Origin: Mycolicibacterium sediminis
GTDB lineage: Bacteria > Actinomycetota > Actinomycetes > Mycobacteriales > Mycobacteriaceae
Length of the DNA stretch: 64,000 nt
Reading direction: 5' to 3'
Assembly: GCF_010731735.1 (NCBI RefSeq)
Contig: NZ_AP022588.1
Span: forward strand, 5,704,001 to 5,768,000
The position numbers and the translations under genes were made by a program. Of this stretch, positions 42,311 to 50,968 are shown one piece after another. Positions within the stretch are counted from its first letter, which is position 1. Every line of letters begins with the position of its first letter. Below the pieces are notes generated by a model, which searched no databases, had not been told where the DNA came from, and worked only from the letters and a program-made list of their open reading frames with translations.

Positions 42311-43636
42311 TCAGGGCAGTGCGTCGGGGGTGATCTCCTCGAGCATCTCGGTGACCAGCGCGGCGATCGGCGACCGCTCGCTACGCAGGAGCGTGATGTG
42401 GGCGAACAGCGGGTGCCCCTTCAGCTTCTCGATGACCGCGGCGACGCCGTCGTGCCGGCCGACGCGCAGGTTGTCCCGCTGCGCGACGTCGTGGGTGAGC
42501 ACCACCCGCGAACCGGCGCCCAGCCGCGACAGCACGGTCAGCAGCACGTTGCGCTCCAACGACTGTGCCTCGTCGACGATCACGAACGAGTCGTGCAGCG
42601 AACGGCCGCGGATGTGCGTGAGGGGCAGCACCTCGAGCATGCCCCGCGATAGCACCTCCTCCAGCACCGCCGGGCTGGCGAGCCCCTCGAGCGTGTCGAA
42701 GACGGCCTGGGCCCACGGGCCCATCTTCTCGCTCTCGCTGCCGGGCAGGTAACCCAGCTCCTGGCCGCCGACCGCGTAGAGCGGACGGAACACCACGACC
42801 TTGCGCTGCGTACGCCGCTCGAGCACGGCCTCGAGTCCCGCGCACAGCGCGAGCGCCGACTTGCCGGTGCCGGCCTTGCCGCCCAGCGACACGATGCCCA
42901 CCGACTCGTCGAGCAGCAGGTCCAGGGCAACCCTCTGTTCGGCCGACCTTCCCCGGAGGCCGAACACTTCGCGGTCACCGCGGACCAGTTGGACGCGCTT
43001 CTCGGCGTTCACCCTGCCTAGCGCCGACGACTTCCCGCCGAGCAGGCGTACCCCGGTGTGGCACGGCAGGTTCCGTGCGTCCTCGAGGTCGATCTCGCCG
43101 TCGGCGAACAGCGCGTCGACGTCCTCGGCGGCCACGTCCACCTCGGACATGCCCGTCCACCCGGAGGTGACGACGTCCTGGGCGTGGTACTCGTCGGCAG
43201 GTAGTCCAACCGCACCGGCCCGCACCCGCAGCGGGATGTCCTTGCTGACCAGCGTGACGAGCTTGCCCTCGGCGGCCAGGTTGGCCGCACAGGTGAGGAT
43301 TCGCGCGTCGTTGGTGTCGGTGCGGAAGCCGAGCGGCAGCACCGTGGGATCACTGTGGTTCAGCTCGACCTGCAGCGTCCCCCCTTGCGTCCCAACGGGA
43401 ATCGGCTGATCCAGACGACCGTGCTTGATGCGCAGGTCGTCGAACATCCGTAGCGCCTGACGTGCGAACCAGCCGAGTTCGTGGTGGTGGCGTTTGGCCT
43501 CCAACTCGCTGATGACCACCAGCGGAACGATGACTTCGTGCTCGGCGAACCGAGTGCACGCCCAGGGATCGGACAGCAGCACCGAGGTGTCGAGCACGTA
43601 GGTCCGAACCTGGGCCCGAGCGGAAGAATCAGTCAT
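42311..43636 (-). CDS. phoH2: PhoH2: PIN-domain RNase fused to PhoH ATPase/helicase
   Basis: A 441-residue protein. Residues 10-140 are a PIN endoribonuclease domain (YVLDTSVLLSDPWA with Asp16; TNDARILTCAANLA; SKDIPLRVRA). Residues about 225-441 are a PhoH P-loop ATPase with Walker A GGKAGTGKSALAL (252-264) and Walker B region FVIVDEAQSLERN. PhoH2 of M. tuberculosis and M. smegmatis is an ATP-dependent RNA helicase/RNase and is regulated by an upstream-encoded small protein. That small gene is present here and overlaps this start by 8 bases. Confidence 0.95.
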   Translation of the reverse strand: MTDSSARAQVRTYVLDTSVLLSDPWACTRFAEHEVIVPLVVISELEAKRHHHELGWFARQALRMFDDLRIKHGRLDQPIPVGTQGGTLQVELNHSDPTVLPLGFRTDTNDARILTCAANLAAEGKLVTLVSKDIPLRVRAGAVGLPADEYHAQDVVTSGWTGMSEVDVAAEDVDALFADGEIDLEDARNLPCHTGVRLLGGKSSALGRVNAEKRVQLVRGDREVFGLRGRSAEQRVALDLLLDESVGIVSLGGKAGTGKSALALCAGLEAVLERRTQRKVVVFRPLYAVGGQELGYLPGSESEKMGPWAQAVFDTLEGLASPAVLEEVLSRGMLEVLPLTHIRGRSLHDSFVIVDEAQSLERNVLLTVLSRLGAGSRVVLTHDVAQRDNLRVGRHDGVAAVIEKLKGHPLFAHITLLRSERSPIAALVTEMLEEITPDALP

Positions 43637-43766
43637 GTGACGCTCCTAGGACCGTGCAGCCCCGCACGTCCATGTCGGTGGACACCGCGGTACTAGGACC
43701 GGGGCCGGTCCCGATCTCGTCGAAACGACGGGTACCGCCCGGACAGCAGAGCATGTCGCTAGCCAT
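43629..43766 (-). CDS. phoAT: PhoAT-like small antitoxin upstream of phoH2
   Basis: A 45-residue frame from the ATG at 43766 whose stop overlaps the phoH2 start (ATGACTGA, 8 bases). The protein starts MASDMLCCPGGTRRFDEIGT and contains two adjacent cysteines. Position and overlap match the phoAT gene described upstream of phoH2 in mycobacteria, where it acts as the antitoxin partner. A purine-rich AAGGGG lies directly upstream of the ATG; Met5 is an alternative start. The frame is too short for statistical support, so the call rests on context. Confidence 0.68.
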   Translation of the reverse strand: MASDMLCCPGGTRRFDEIGTGPGPSTAVSTDMDVRGCTVLGASHD

Positions 43767-43829
43767 CCCCTTGGACGCTACTCCCGGTACAGGGGGTCCC
43801 GCTTTCGCCGCGCCGTGATCCGAACGTGA

Positions 43830-44657
43830 CTACTGCGTTACGAATTCCCGAAGTTCGGGCTCGTCGGCCAGACCCCACGCGGTGATGCGATCGGACACCG
43901 CGGCGCGACGCGCGGCCTCGTCGAAGATGCCGGCCTCGGCGACCGTGGCGAGCTTGTCCGCGTAAGCGTCGATGTCGCCGCCGACGACCTCGAGTTCGGC
44001 CGCGCGGCGCGCGATCGCGGCCACCGTCTCGTCGCGGCTGGTGGTGAGGAGGTGCGCGACGAGGTTCGAGAAGAACTCCTCGTGCCGCTCCTCGTCCGTG
44101 GCGATCCGACCCATCAGGTCGCGGAGGACGGGTTCGTCGATCAGCTTCTGCACGTTGCGGCAGAACACGGCGTGCTCGCGCTCGAAGAACGCCATGAACG
44201 CCAGCGTCTCGATCTGGCTGTAGGCGTCGGCCCGGTAACCCTTCATCACGTGCTGGACGCGGACGTCCTCGTTGGCCGACGGGTCGATCTCACGGGTGAC
44301 GACGAGGTAGTTGCGCAGCGACACCGCGTGCAGGTGCTCCTCGGCGGTCCAGCGGCCGATGAAGCGGCCCCACTGCTCGTCGAGGATGAAGTGCTCGACC
44401 AGTTCGCGGTGGTAGCCGGCGAGATTGTCCTTCGTGATCAGCAGGATCTCGAGGGCATCGGTGACGGGCTTCGGCAGCGTGACGTCCGACGGCTCCCAGT
44501 CCCGGCCGCCGAGGAACGCGAAGTTCTCGCCCTGCTCCCACGGCACGAAGTCGTGGGCGAACCACAGGTCTTCGGTGGCGAGGTGGCGCTTCATGTTCTC
44601 GGCGACGACGGGCTCGAGCTCCGCGGTCAGCGCATTGGGAACGGGTTTCAGGGCCAT
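43830..44657 (-). CDS. desA2: Acyl-ACP desaturase-like DesA2
   Basis: A 275-residue member of the soluble stearoyl-ACP desaturase family (di-iron four-helix bundle). Iron-ligand segments are visible as TAEEHLHAVSLRNYL and ATDEERHEEFFSNLV, with ETLAFMAFFEREHAVF between them. DesA2 is essential in M. tuberculosis, linked to mycolic-acid synthesis, although its desaturase activity is debated. The ATG at 44657 begins MALKPVPNALTAELEPVV, the conserved N-terminus. The location between phoH2 and glyA matches M. tuberculosis. Confidence 0.93.
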   Translation of the reverse strand: MALKPVPNALTAELEPVVAENMKRHLATEDLWFAHDFVPWEQGENFAFLGGRDWEPSDVTLPKPVTDALEILLITKDNLAGYHRELVEHFILDEQWGRFIGRWTAEEHLHAVSLRNYLVVTREIDPSANEDVRVQHVMKGYRADAYSQIETLAFMAFFEREHAVFCRNVQKLIDEPVLRDLMGRIATDEERHEEFFSNLVAHLLTTSRDETVAAIARRAAELEVVGGDIDAYADKLATVAEAGIFDEAARRAAVSDRITAWGLADEPELREFVTQ

Positions 44658-44744
44658 GAAAGTAACTGTAACCCGTATTCACACGTTCTTGAAATCAGGG
44701 TCCCGCGTGTCGTGCGGTGCTCCTGACCTGCGCGCGCGACAGTC

Positions 44745-46220
44745 CTACAGCTCGAGGCCCGGGTACAGCGGATTGGCGGTCAGCATCTCGCTCGACGCCG
44801 CGTGGACGCGTTCGGCGGTGCCGTCGGCGATGGTGTACTTCGCCTTCGACGGCCCGTTCGGGCCGCTGGCCGGCTGAGTGTTCCGAAGCGTCTCGACGAC
44901 CAGCTCGGCGACGCGGTCGAAGTCGTCGGCCGCGAAACCCCGGCTCGTCAACGCCGGCGTGCCGAAGCGGATGCCACTGGAGTACCAGGCGCCGTTCGGG
45001 TCGTTCGGGATCGAGTTGCGGTTGGTCACGATGCCCGCGTCGAGCAGCGCGGACTCGGCCTGGCGGCCGGTCAGGCCGAACGACTGCACGTCGAGCAGCA
45101 CGATGTGGTTGTCGGTGCCGCCGGTGACCAGTCGGGCGCCGCGCTTGTTGAACCCCTCGGCGAGCGCCTTGGCGTTGTCGGCGACGTTCTGCGCGTAGTC
45201 GCGGAACGCCGGCTGACGGGCCTCGGCGAACGCCACGGCCTTGGCGGCCATCACGTGCGACAGCGGGCCGCCGAGCACCATCGGGCAGCCCTTGTCGACG
45301 GCGGCGGAGTACTCCTCGGTGGCCAGCACCACACCGCCGCGCGGCCCGCGAAGCGACTTGTGCGTCGTGCTCGTGGTGACGTGGGCGTGCGGCACGGGGT
45401 CCTCGTCGCCGGTGAACACCTTGCCCGCGACCAGACCGGCGAAGTGCGCCATGTCGACCATCAGGGTGGCGCCGACCTCGTCGGCGATCTCGCGCATCTT
45501 CGCGAAGTTCACCCGGCGCGGGTACGCCGAGTAGCCGGCCACCAGGATCAGCGGCTTGAACTCGCGGGCGGCCGCAGCGACGGCGTCGTAGTCGATCAGC
45601 CCGCTCTGCGGGTCGGTGCCGTAGCTGCGCTGGTAGAACATCTTGCCGGAGATGTTGGGCCGGAAGCCGTGGGTGAGGTGACCGCCCGTGTCGAGCGACA
45701 TGCCGAGCAGGCGCTGGTTGCCCAGCTTGGCGCGCAGCTTCTCCCAGTCCGCCTCGGACAGGTCGTTGACGTTCTTGGCGCCCAGCTCGGCGAGTTCCGG
45801 GGCCTCGATGCGGGTGGCGAGGATCGCCCAGAACGCCACCAGGTTCGCGTCGATGCCGGAGTGCGGCTGCACGTAGGCGTAGGGCGCCCCGAACAGCTCG
45901 CGGGCGTGCTCGGCGGCGAGCGTCTCGACGGTGTCGACGTTCTGGCAGGCGGCGTAGAAGCGGTGTCCGACCGTGCCCTCGGCGTACTTGTCGGAGAACC
46001 AGGTGCCCATTGTCAGCAGCACCGCGGGCGACGCGTAGTTCTCGCTGGCGATCAGCTTCAACGAATCGCGCTGATCGGCGAGCTCCTGGCGCGTTGCGGC
46101 CGCGATGCGCGGTTCGACGGACTCGATGACCTCGAGGGCCGAGCGGTACGCCGCGCTCGCGGTCACCGCGTATTCGGAGCCGAGGCCTGCGGACGGTGCG
46201 GTCACGGAGTCTGCGCTCAT
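44745..46220 (-). CDS. glyA: Serine hydroxymethyltransferase, long (chlamydia/actinobacteria) form
   Basis: A 491-residue PLP enzyme interconverting serine and glycine with tetrahydrofolate, the main one-carbon source. The PLP lysine is Lys288 (TTSTTHKSLRGPRGG), and LIASENYASPAV, VQPHSGIDANL and VDMAHFAGLVAGKVF are active-site segments. It is about 65 residues longer than the usual ~425-residue GlyA. Most of the excess is an N-terminal extension of ~40 residues and an insertion around 136-172 (LGAKNVNDLSEADWEKLRAK), the pattern of chlamydial GlyA. A TAGGCT -10 (46227-46232) precedes the ATG by six bases, suggesting a leaderless transcript. Confidence 0.94.
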   Translation of the reverse strand: MSADSVTAPSAGLGSEYAVTASAAYRSALEVIESVEPRIAAATRQELADQRDSLKLIASENYASPAVLLTMGTWFSDKYAEGTVGHRFYAACQNVDTVETLAAEHARELFGAPYAYVQPHSGIDANLVAFWAILATRIEAPELAELGAKNVNDLSEADWEKLRAKLGNQRLLGMSLDTGGHLTHGFRPNISGKMFYQRSYGTDPQSGLIDYDAVAAAAREFKPLILVAGYSAYPRRVNFAKMREIADEVGATLMVDMAHFAGLVAGKVFTGDEDPVPHAHVTTSTTHKSLRGPRGGVVLATEEYSAAVDKGCPMVLGGPLSHVMAAKAVAFAEARQPAFRDYAQNVADNAKALAEGFNKRGARLVTGGTDNHIVLLDVQSFGLTGRQAESALLDAGIVTNRNSIPNDPNGAWYSSGIRFGTPALTSRGFAADDFDRVAELVVETLRNTQPASGPNGPSKAKYTIADGTAERVHAASSEMLTANPLYPGLEL

Positions 46221-46253
46221 GGGGTCAGCCTAATCCGGCGGGCCACCCGTGCG

Positions 46254-47456
46254 TCAGCCCGCCCGCAGGCTCGACGGGATGAGTGGCTCGTCGAGCAGCC
46301 GGCCGAAGCGCTGGGTGAGCGTGACGTCGTCGGGACGGGCGTCGAGCCAGCCCTTCAGCAGCCGATATCCCTCGACGTAGGTGCTGGTGTAGGCGCGCCA
46401 CAGCGGCGACGAGAGGAACCGCATCGACTGCCTGGCGCGCTGCTCACTGGTGAGCAACCACCGCTGCAGGAAGGCCACCACCTCGTCGACGTCCCGGTGC
46501 TCGTCGTGCAGCATCAGCGCCGCGTCCTGTCGGACGTCGGCCAGCGCCGCGGACGCCGCCGAGATGGCCTCGGCGCGTTCGCCGTCGAAGCGCAGGCCGA
46601 GGTCGGCGTAGATCTCCGCAGCCCACGCTCCCCAGTCCGGTCCGATCGCCGCGTGCAGCGCGAGGTCGGCGAGCCCCTCCGCCATCAGACACTGGGGGGT
46701 GTTGACCAGGAAGATGGTCTGCTCGGCCTGCCCACCGCGCTCGACCAGGCCGGCCTCCTTGCGGCAGTGCTCGGTGTGGTGCCCGGGGTAGGACTCGTGG
46801 GCGACGAGCCGCGGGAGGTTCGACATCTGCTGCTTGAGGTCGGCGTTCACGGCGACGGTCGACCGGTAGTCACCCTCGTAGTAGTTGAAGCCCGACCACG
46901 GCTTGTCGGTGACGACCTCGTAGGTGATGGTCTCGGCGTCCGGCAGCGGGAACTCGGCGCGCACCCGGTCGCGCAGCGCGCTGGAGAACGCGTGGATCGC
47001 CTCCTCGAGTCGTGCGGGCGGGATCTCCTCGGACGTGCGGTGGGCCTGCATCCGGTCGGCCAGCGGACCGGTGCCGCCGAGCGCCTCGTCGAGCGCGCGG
47101 TGGGCCTCGCGGTAGCGGTCGGTGTCGCCCTTCGCGATGTCGACGTCGAAGTAGGCACGCACCTCGTCGACGAACCCGACGTCCTCGCCCGCGAACTTCC
47201 GGGCCGCGCACTCCAGGGCCTTCACGTGCGCGGACAGGTAGTCGGCGCGGGCGGGCTCGAGGCCCTCGACGGTCGGGACCTCGGCGAGCAGACGGCGTGC
47301 GTCGCGGGCCAGCGCCGCGGGCTCGGGAGCGGGTTCGTCGGCGACCGCGGCGCGCAGGGCGGGGTCGCCGGTGAACGAGTCGACGTAGCCCTCCTCGATC
47401 CTGTCGAACCTCAGGCCGAGCGTCAGGTAGTCGCGGATGACGGTGGTGGCGTCCAT
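46254..47456 (-). CDS. DUF885-like putative metallopeptidase
   Basis: A 400-residue mainly helical protein. LVAHESYPGHHTEHCRKEAG resembles the HExxH-like zinc motif of DUF885/M32-related peptidases (HEAYPGHH), followed by MAEGLADLALHAAIGPDWG, which could give the third ligand Glu. Membership therefore suggests a zinc-dependent peptidase or hydrolase, with no signal peptide. The ATG at 47456 (MDATTVIRDYLTLGLRFD) begins the conserved region. It is divergent from coaA, with 30 bases between starts. Confidence 0.75.
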   Translation of the reverse strand: MDATTVIRDYLTLGLRFDRIEEGYVDSFTGDPALRAAVADEPAPEPAALARDARRLLAEVPTVEGLEPARADYLSAHVKALECAARKFAGEDVGFVDEVRAYFDVDIAKGDTDRYREAHRALDEALGGTGPLADRMQAHRTSEEIPPARLEEAIHAFSSALRDRVRAEFPLPDAETITYEVVTDKPWSGFNYYEGDYRSTVAVNADLKQQMSNLPRLVAHESYPGHHTEHCRKEAGLVERGGQAEQTIFLVNTPQCLMAEGLADLALHAAIGPDWGAWAAEIYADLGLRFDGERAEAISAASAALADVRQDAALMLHDEHRDVDEVVAFLQRWLLTSEQRARQSMRFLSSPLWRAYTSTYVEGYRLLKGWLDARPDDVTLTQRFGRLLDEPLIPSSLRAG

Positions 47457-47486
47457 ACCCTCAACCGTAGGTGCAAGACTGGTCGC

Positions 47487-48425
47487 ATGGCGCGGACGAG
47501 CGAGCCGAGTCCATACGTCGAGTTCGACCGGACCCAGTGGCGCGCACTTCGAATGTCGACGCCGCTGAAGTTGACCGAGAGCGAACTCCAGGGGCTCCGG
47601 GGACTCGGCGAGCAGGTCGACCTCCTCGAGGTCGAAGAGGTCTATCTGCCGCTGGCCCGACTGATCCACCTCCAGGTCGCCGCGCGGCAACGGTTGTACT
47701 CGTCGACCGCGGAGTTCCTCGGCGAAGCGCACCAGAACCCGGATCGACCGGTCCCGTTCATCATCGGCGTCGCGGGCAGCGTCGCCGTCGGCAAGTCCAC
47801 CACCGCCCGCGTGCTGCAGGCGCTGTTGGCGCGCTGGGAGCACCATCCACGGGTCGACCTCGTCACCACCGACGGGTTCCTCTATCCGAACGCCGAACTC
47901 GGTCGACGAAACCTCATGCATCGCAAGGGTTTTCCCGAGAGCTACGACCGCCGTGCGCTCATGCGGTTCGTCACCGCGGTCAAGTCGGGTGCCGACCAGG
48001 TGTGTGCGCCGGTCTACTCGCATCTGATCTACGACATCGTGCCGGGCGAGAACCTCGTCATCAAGCACCCCGACATCCTGATCCTCGAGGGCCTCAACGT
48101 GTTACAGACCGGGCCCGCGCTGATGGTGTCCGACCTGTTCGACTTCTCGGTCTACGTGGACGCCCGCATCGAGGACATCGAGGGGTGGTACGTGTCGCGG
48201 TTCCTGGCGATGCGCGCCGGGGCATTCGCCGACCCGCAGTCGCACTTCCACCACTACTCGACTCTGACCGACCAGCAGGCGATCTTCGCCGCCCGCGACA
48301 TCTGGCACTCGATCAACCGGCCGAACCTGATCGACAACATCCTGCCGACGCGGCCCCGCGCGACACTGGTGCTGCGCAAGGACTCCGACCACTCGATCAA
48401 CCGGTTGCGCCTGCGCAAGCTCTGA
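47487..48425 (+). CDS. coaA: Pantothenate kinase, type I
   Basis: A 312-residue enzyme phosphorylating pantothenate, the first step of coenzyme A synthesis. It has the P-loop GVAGSVAVGKSTTARVL (about 94-110), VDLVTTDGFLYPN, MHRKGFPESYDRRALM and VYSHLIYDIVPGE, all canonical. Length equals the M. tuberculosis enzyme. The ATG at 47487 follows an AAGACT element by six bases, so it may be leaderless. A palindromic element lies just beyond its 3' end. Confidence 0.97.
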   Translation: MARTSEPSPYVEFDRTQWRALRMSTPLKLTESELQGLRGLGEQVDLLEVEEVYLPLARLIHLQVAARQRLYSSTAEFLGEAHQNPDRPVPFIIGVAGSVAVGKSTTARVLQALLARWEHHPRVDLVTTDGFLYPNAELGRRNLMHRKGFPESYDRRALMRFVTAVKSGADQVCAPVYSHLIYDIVPGENLVIKHPDILILEGLNVLQTGPALMVSDLFDFSVYVDARIEDIEGWYVSRFLAMRAGAFADPQSHFHHYSTLTDQQAIFAARDIWHSINRPNLIDNILPTRPRATLVLRKDSDHSINRLRLRKL

Positions 48426-48460
48426 TTCTCGGGTTCGCCTCTCCCCGCGAATCACTTTCC

Positions 48461-48519
48461 GCGAGCAGACGCCAACTCCCCTGAATGCACCTCATCCAGG
48501 GGAGTTCACGACTGCTCGC
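48461..48519. repeat. Palindromic element, family 2, copy E (candidate bidirectional terminator)
   Basis: Arms of 23 bases (48461-48483 and 48497-48519, starting GCGAGCAG and ending CTGCTCGC) pair with three mismatches round a 13-base loop. The arms share the AACTCCCCTG core with copy D at 40058. It sits between convergent coaA and the membrane-protein gene at 48532. Confidence 0.78.
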
Positions 48520-48531
48520 CAAGGGAGGTGA

Positions 48532-48936
48532 CTACCGCATCCGGCGCAGACCGATGTACTGCAGGTCCGCCATCACCAGCGTGTAGACGCCGCCGGCGAG
48601 CAGGAACACCACACCCGCGGTGGTCGGCGACCAGAGTCCGGTCAGCACCGCGGCGACCGACGCCAGCGTGAACAGCAGGTTGGCGGCGATGACCCAGGTG
48701 CCCGGCGCGCGGACCGAGTCCCGGCGCGACAGCGTGAACACCGTGACGCCGTAGACGACGAAGAAGGCCGCGAGGCCGTACTCCGCCGCGAGCGGCAGTC
48801 CGGTGTACGACGACAGCGGCGCGGCGGCGGCTGCCAATGCGACACCGCCGAGGCCGGTGCAGATCGCGTCGAGACGCATGGCGAAGCGGAGGAACGAGTC
48901 GTTGGTGGTGGTCGTGGGAACGGCGGTGGCGGTCAT
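48532..48936 (-). CDS. Small four-helix membrane protein, paralogue 1
   Basis: A 134-residue protein with four membrane helices (LGGVALAAAAAPLSSYTGLP, YGLAAFFVVYGVTVFTLS, and two more) and the C-terminal motif VMADLQYIGLRRMR. It is a clear relative of the next gene (49035-49463), which has YLQYLGVRRLA at the same place. No family function was recognised; the SxxLPxxxEYxxAxFxVYGV pattern suggests a small integral membrane protein of actinobacteria. The ATG at 48936 gives the best start. Confidence 0.72.
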   Translation of the reverse strand: MTATAVPTTTTNDSFLRFAMRLDAICTGLGGVALAAAAAPLSSYTGLPLAAEYGLAAFFVVYGVTVFTLSRRDSVRAPGTWVIAANLLFTLASVAAVLTGLWSPTTAGVVFLLAGGVYTLVMADLQYIGLRRMR

Positions 48937-49034
48937 GGGTCGTCCTTTCGTGGTGGGGGTGGTGGGGACCGGCGCGGGGTCCGTCGGGCCTAACCTCTTG
49001 GGCCGAGACGGGCCCCGCACCGGCGGGTAGGGAG

Positions 49035-49463
49035 TCACGCCAGGCGGCGCACTCCGAGGTACTGCAGGTAGGCAAAGCCGAGGGTCGCCGCGACGATCGC
49101 GAGGACCATGGCCACACCGGCCGGCGTGAGCGGCAGGAGGCCCGCGGCCAGCGCGCCGAGTGCCGCGACGACGAAGGCCACGTTGAGCGCGACGACGCCG
49201 AGACCGACGGCACGCACGCCCGGCACCGACGCCAGCGCGTACAGGACGACGCCGTAGCCGACCAGGGCCGCGCCGGCGATCCACTCCGACGTGGCCGACA
49301 GACCCGACAGGCGCGACAGCGGGTCCGCGGCGAAGGAGATCAGGAGTCCGACGCCGGCGCAGACGGTGGCGTCGGCGCGCATCGAGGTACGCAGGAGGGA
49401 GTCACCGAAGCGGCGACGCCGCAGCGACCCGATCGCGGGTTGGCGGTGGGTGATGGCGGTCAT
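49035..49463 (-). CDS. Small four-helix membrane protein, paralogue 2
   Basis: A 142-residue paralogue of the preceding gene with the same four-helix layout (TVCAGVGLLISFAADPLSRL, AGAALVGYGVVLYALASV, VALNVAFVVAALGALAAGLL, VAMVLAIVAATLGFAYLQYL) and a basic N-terminus (SLRRRRFGDSLL). The ATG at 49463 has a strong GAGGAGCC ribosome site. The pair reflects tandem duplication and stands in a region that differs from M. tuberculosis, which has PE/PE_PGRS genes between coaA and uppS homologues. Confidence 0.72.
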   Translation of the reverse strand: MTAITHRQPAIGSLRRRRFGDSLLRTSMRADATVCAGVGLLISFAADPLSRLSGLSATSEWIAGAALVGYGVVLYALASVPGVRAVGLGVVALNVAFVVAALGALAAGLLPLTPAGVAMVLAIVAATLGFAYLQYLGVRRLA

Positions 49464-49589
49464 GGCTGGCTCCTCGCCGTTGAGGGGGCGTGCCGTTCGG
49501 TCCGAGCGACACCACGAACACTGCTCGCGGATCACTGCCAGATCGATGCGGATTGCTGCCAAGCACTGCCAACCGCAGGTCAGGACGGG

Positions 49590-50939
49590 TCAGCTGACGG
49601 CGACGACCCGGCCTCCACGCAGGTCGGCGGCGATTACCCGCGCCGCCGCGTTCTGCCAGTTGTGCAGCGACCGCTGCGGCACCTCGGTGACGAACCACTG
49701 CCAGGCCTGCCGTGCGGTCGGATCCAGACCCGCGGCGGTGGCGTTCTGGGCGTAGGCCCGGACGCCGACGACGTAGGGGAAGTACAGCGAGTTGTAGTGC
49801 CGCCACTGCTCGGTGGTGCCGAAGTTGCCGGCGTCGCGCGGTTTGAGCGCGGCGATCCGGTCGGCCAGCAACGCCCGGAGTTCGGTGGCCCGCTCGAGCG
49901 GTTGGTCCGGGGCGCCGCGGCGGGCGAGTCGCTCGTCGATGACGGGCAGCGCGGTGAGCGGGCTCGCGACGAGCTTGGACAGGTCGCCGTAGTGGCCGAG
50001 CGCGCGGCGGGTGAGCCGGACGAACGTGTCGTCGTCGACGTCGTCGAGTGGGCCGCCGGAGCGGCGCGGTAGCGCGGCCTCGGTGCGGCGCAGCGCGTCC
50101 CGGTCGGCGCGCAGGTCCGGCGACCCCGCGAACGCCACCCGGTCCAGGAGGCCCGCGAGCGGATCGGCCAGCACGTTGATCGCGATGGCCACCGCGAGGC
50201 TGGTGAACAGCAGCGCCGTCATCGCGGGATACGGGCCGACCGCGGCGATCCCGATGAGAGCCTGCCCGCCGAAGACGGTCGCGACGACGGCGGTCCCCAC
50301 GAACGAGCGCCGCATGTCCGCCCGCAGGGGTTGGCCCTCGTCGAAGGCGTCCCACGCGGCGACCGCGACGCCGAGCAGCAGCACGTCGACACCGGTGGAC
50401 GCCAACACCAGGCCGCTGGGCACCAGCCCGAGCGGGATCACCAGGATCGCGTTGCCGAGCGCGAAGAACAGCGTCGCGACCACGACGACGCCCGTCATCG
50501 ACCGCGGCCGCTTCGATCCCAGCACCGCGCGGAGCATCGCGCCCAGCGTGGCGAGCGAGACGACCGCGGACGTCATCCAGTGACCGAATCGCGGTGGCCC
50601 GTCGACCCCGCCCGCCAGCACGGCACCGCAGAGGGCGAGGCCCGCCACGACGGCGACGGCCACGATCTCGCCGACCCGGCTGCGCCAGGCGTCGCTCGGC
50701 CGCGAGAGTTCGAGGAGGACGGCGAACCAGGCGACGCCGGGTACGGTCACGAGGAAGCCCTCGAGCCGGCCGAGCAGGTCGGCGTGCTCCGCCGAAGCGA
50801 GCCGGACGGCGTCCAGGGCGACGACGACGGCGAAGCTCGTCAGCCCGAGGGCGGCGAGCGCCAGGACGGGCTTTCGGGGATTGCGCGCGAGCAGGTACAG
50901 CCCGAGCCACCAGCTCAGGGCGAAGACCACCGCGGACAT
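49590..50939 (-). CDS. Membrane protein of unknown function (eight or more helices plus C-terminal domain)
   Basis: A 449-residue protein. Residues 1-250 hold about eight membrane helices beginning MSAVVFALSWWLGLYLLARNP; residues 265-449 are soluble and cytoplasmic (VRLTRRALGHYGDLSKLVAS, WRHYNSLYFPYVVGVRAYAQ, WQWFVTEVPQRSLHNWQNAA). The N-terminal part recalls seven-helix sensor modules of the histidine-kinase type, but no kinase or output domain is visible. I do not recognise the family. It lies between uppS (same strand, 29 bases upstream) and the two small membrane paralogues, so one transcript is plausible. Confidence 0.68.
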   Translation of the reverse strand: MSAVVFALSWWLGLYLLARNPRKPVLALAALGLTSFAVVVALDAVRLASAEHADLLGRLEGFLVTVPGVAWFAVLLELSRPSDAWRSRVGEIVAVAVVAGLALCGAVLAGGVDGPPRFGHWMTSAVVSLATLGAMLRAVLGSKRPRSMTGVVVVATLFFALGNAILVIPLGLVPSGLVLASTGVDVLLLGVAVAAWDAFDEGQPLRADMRRSFVGTAVVATVFGGQALIGIAAVGPYPAMTALLFTSLAVAIAINVLADPLAGLLDRVAFAGSPDLRADRDALRRTEAALPRRSGGPLDDVDDDTFVRLTRRALGHYGDLSKLVASPLTALPVIDERLARRGAPDQPLERATELRALLADRIAALKPRDAGNFGTTEQWRHYNSLYFPYVVGVRAYAQNATAAGLDPTARQAWQWFVTEVPQRSLHNWQNAAARVIAADLRGGRVVAVS

Positions 50940-50968
50940 CGCCGCCACGACCCTAGTTTCGCACGCGG

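Noticed and set aside
44802..47486. Very long open frame on the plus strand antisense to glyA and the DUF885 gene
   Set aside because: Its translation is low-complexity Arg/Gly/Val/Asp-rich and matches no family; it mirrors strong genes on the other strand. Only its last part (from 47487) is real, as coaA.
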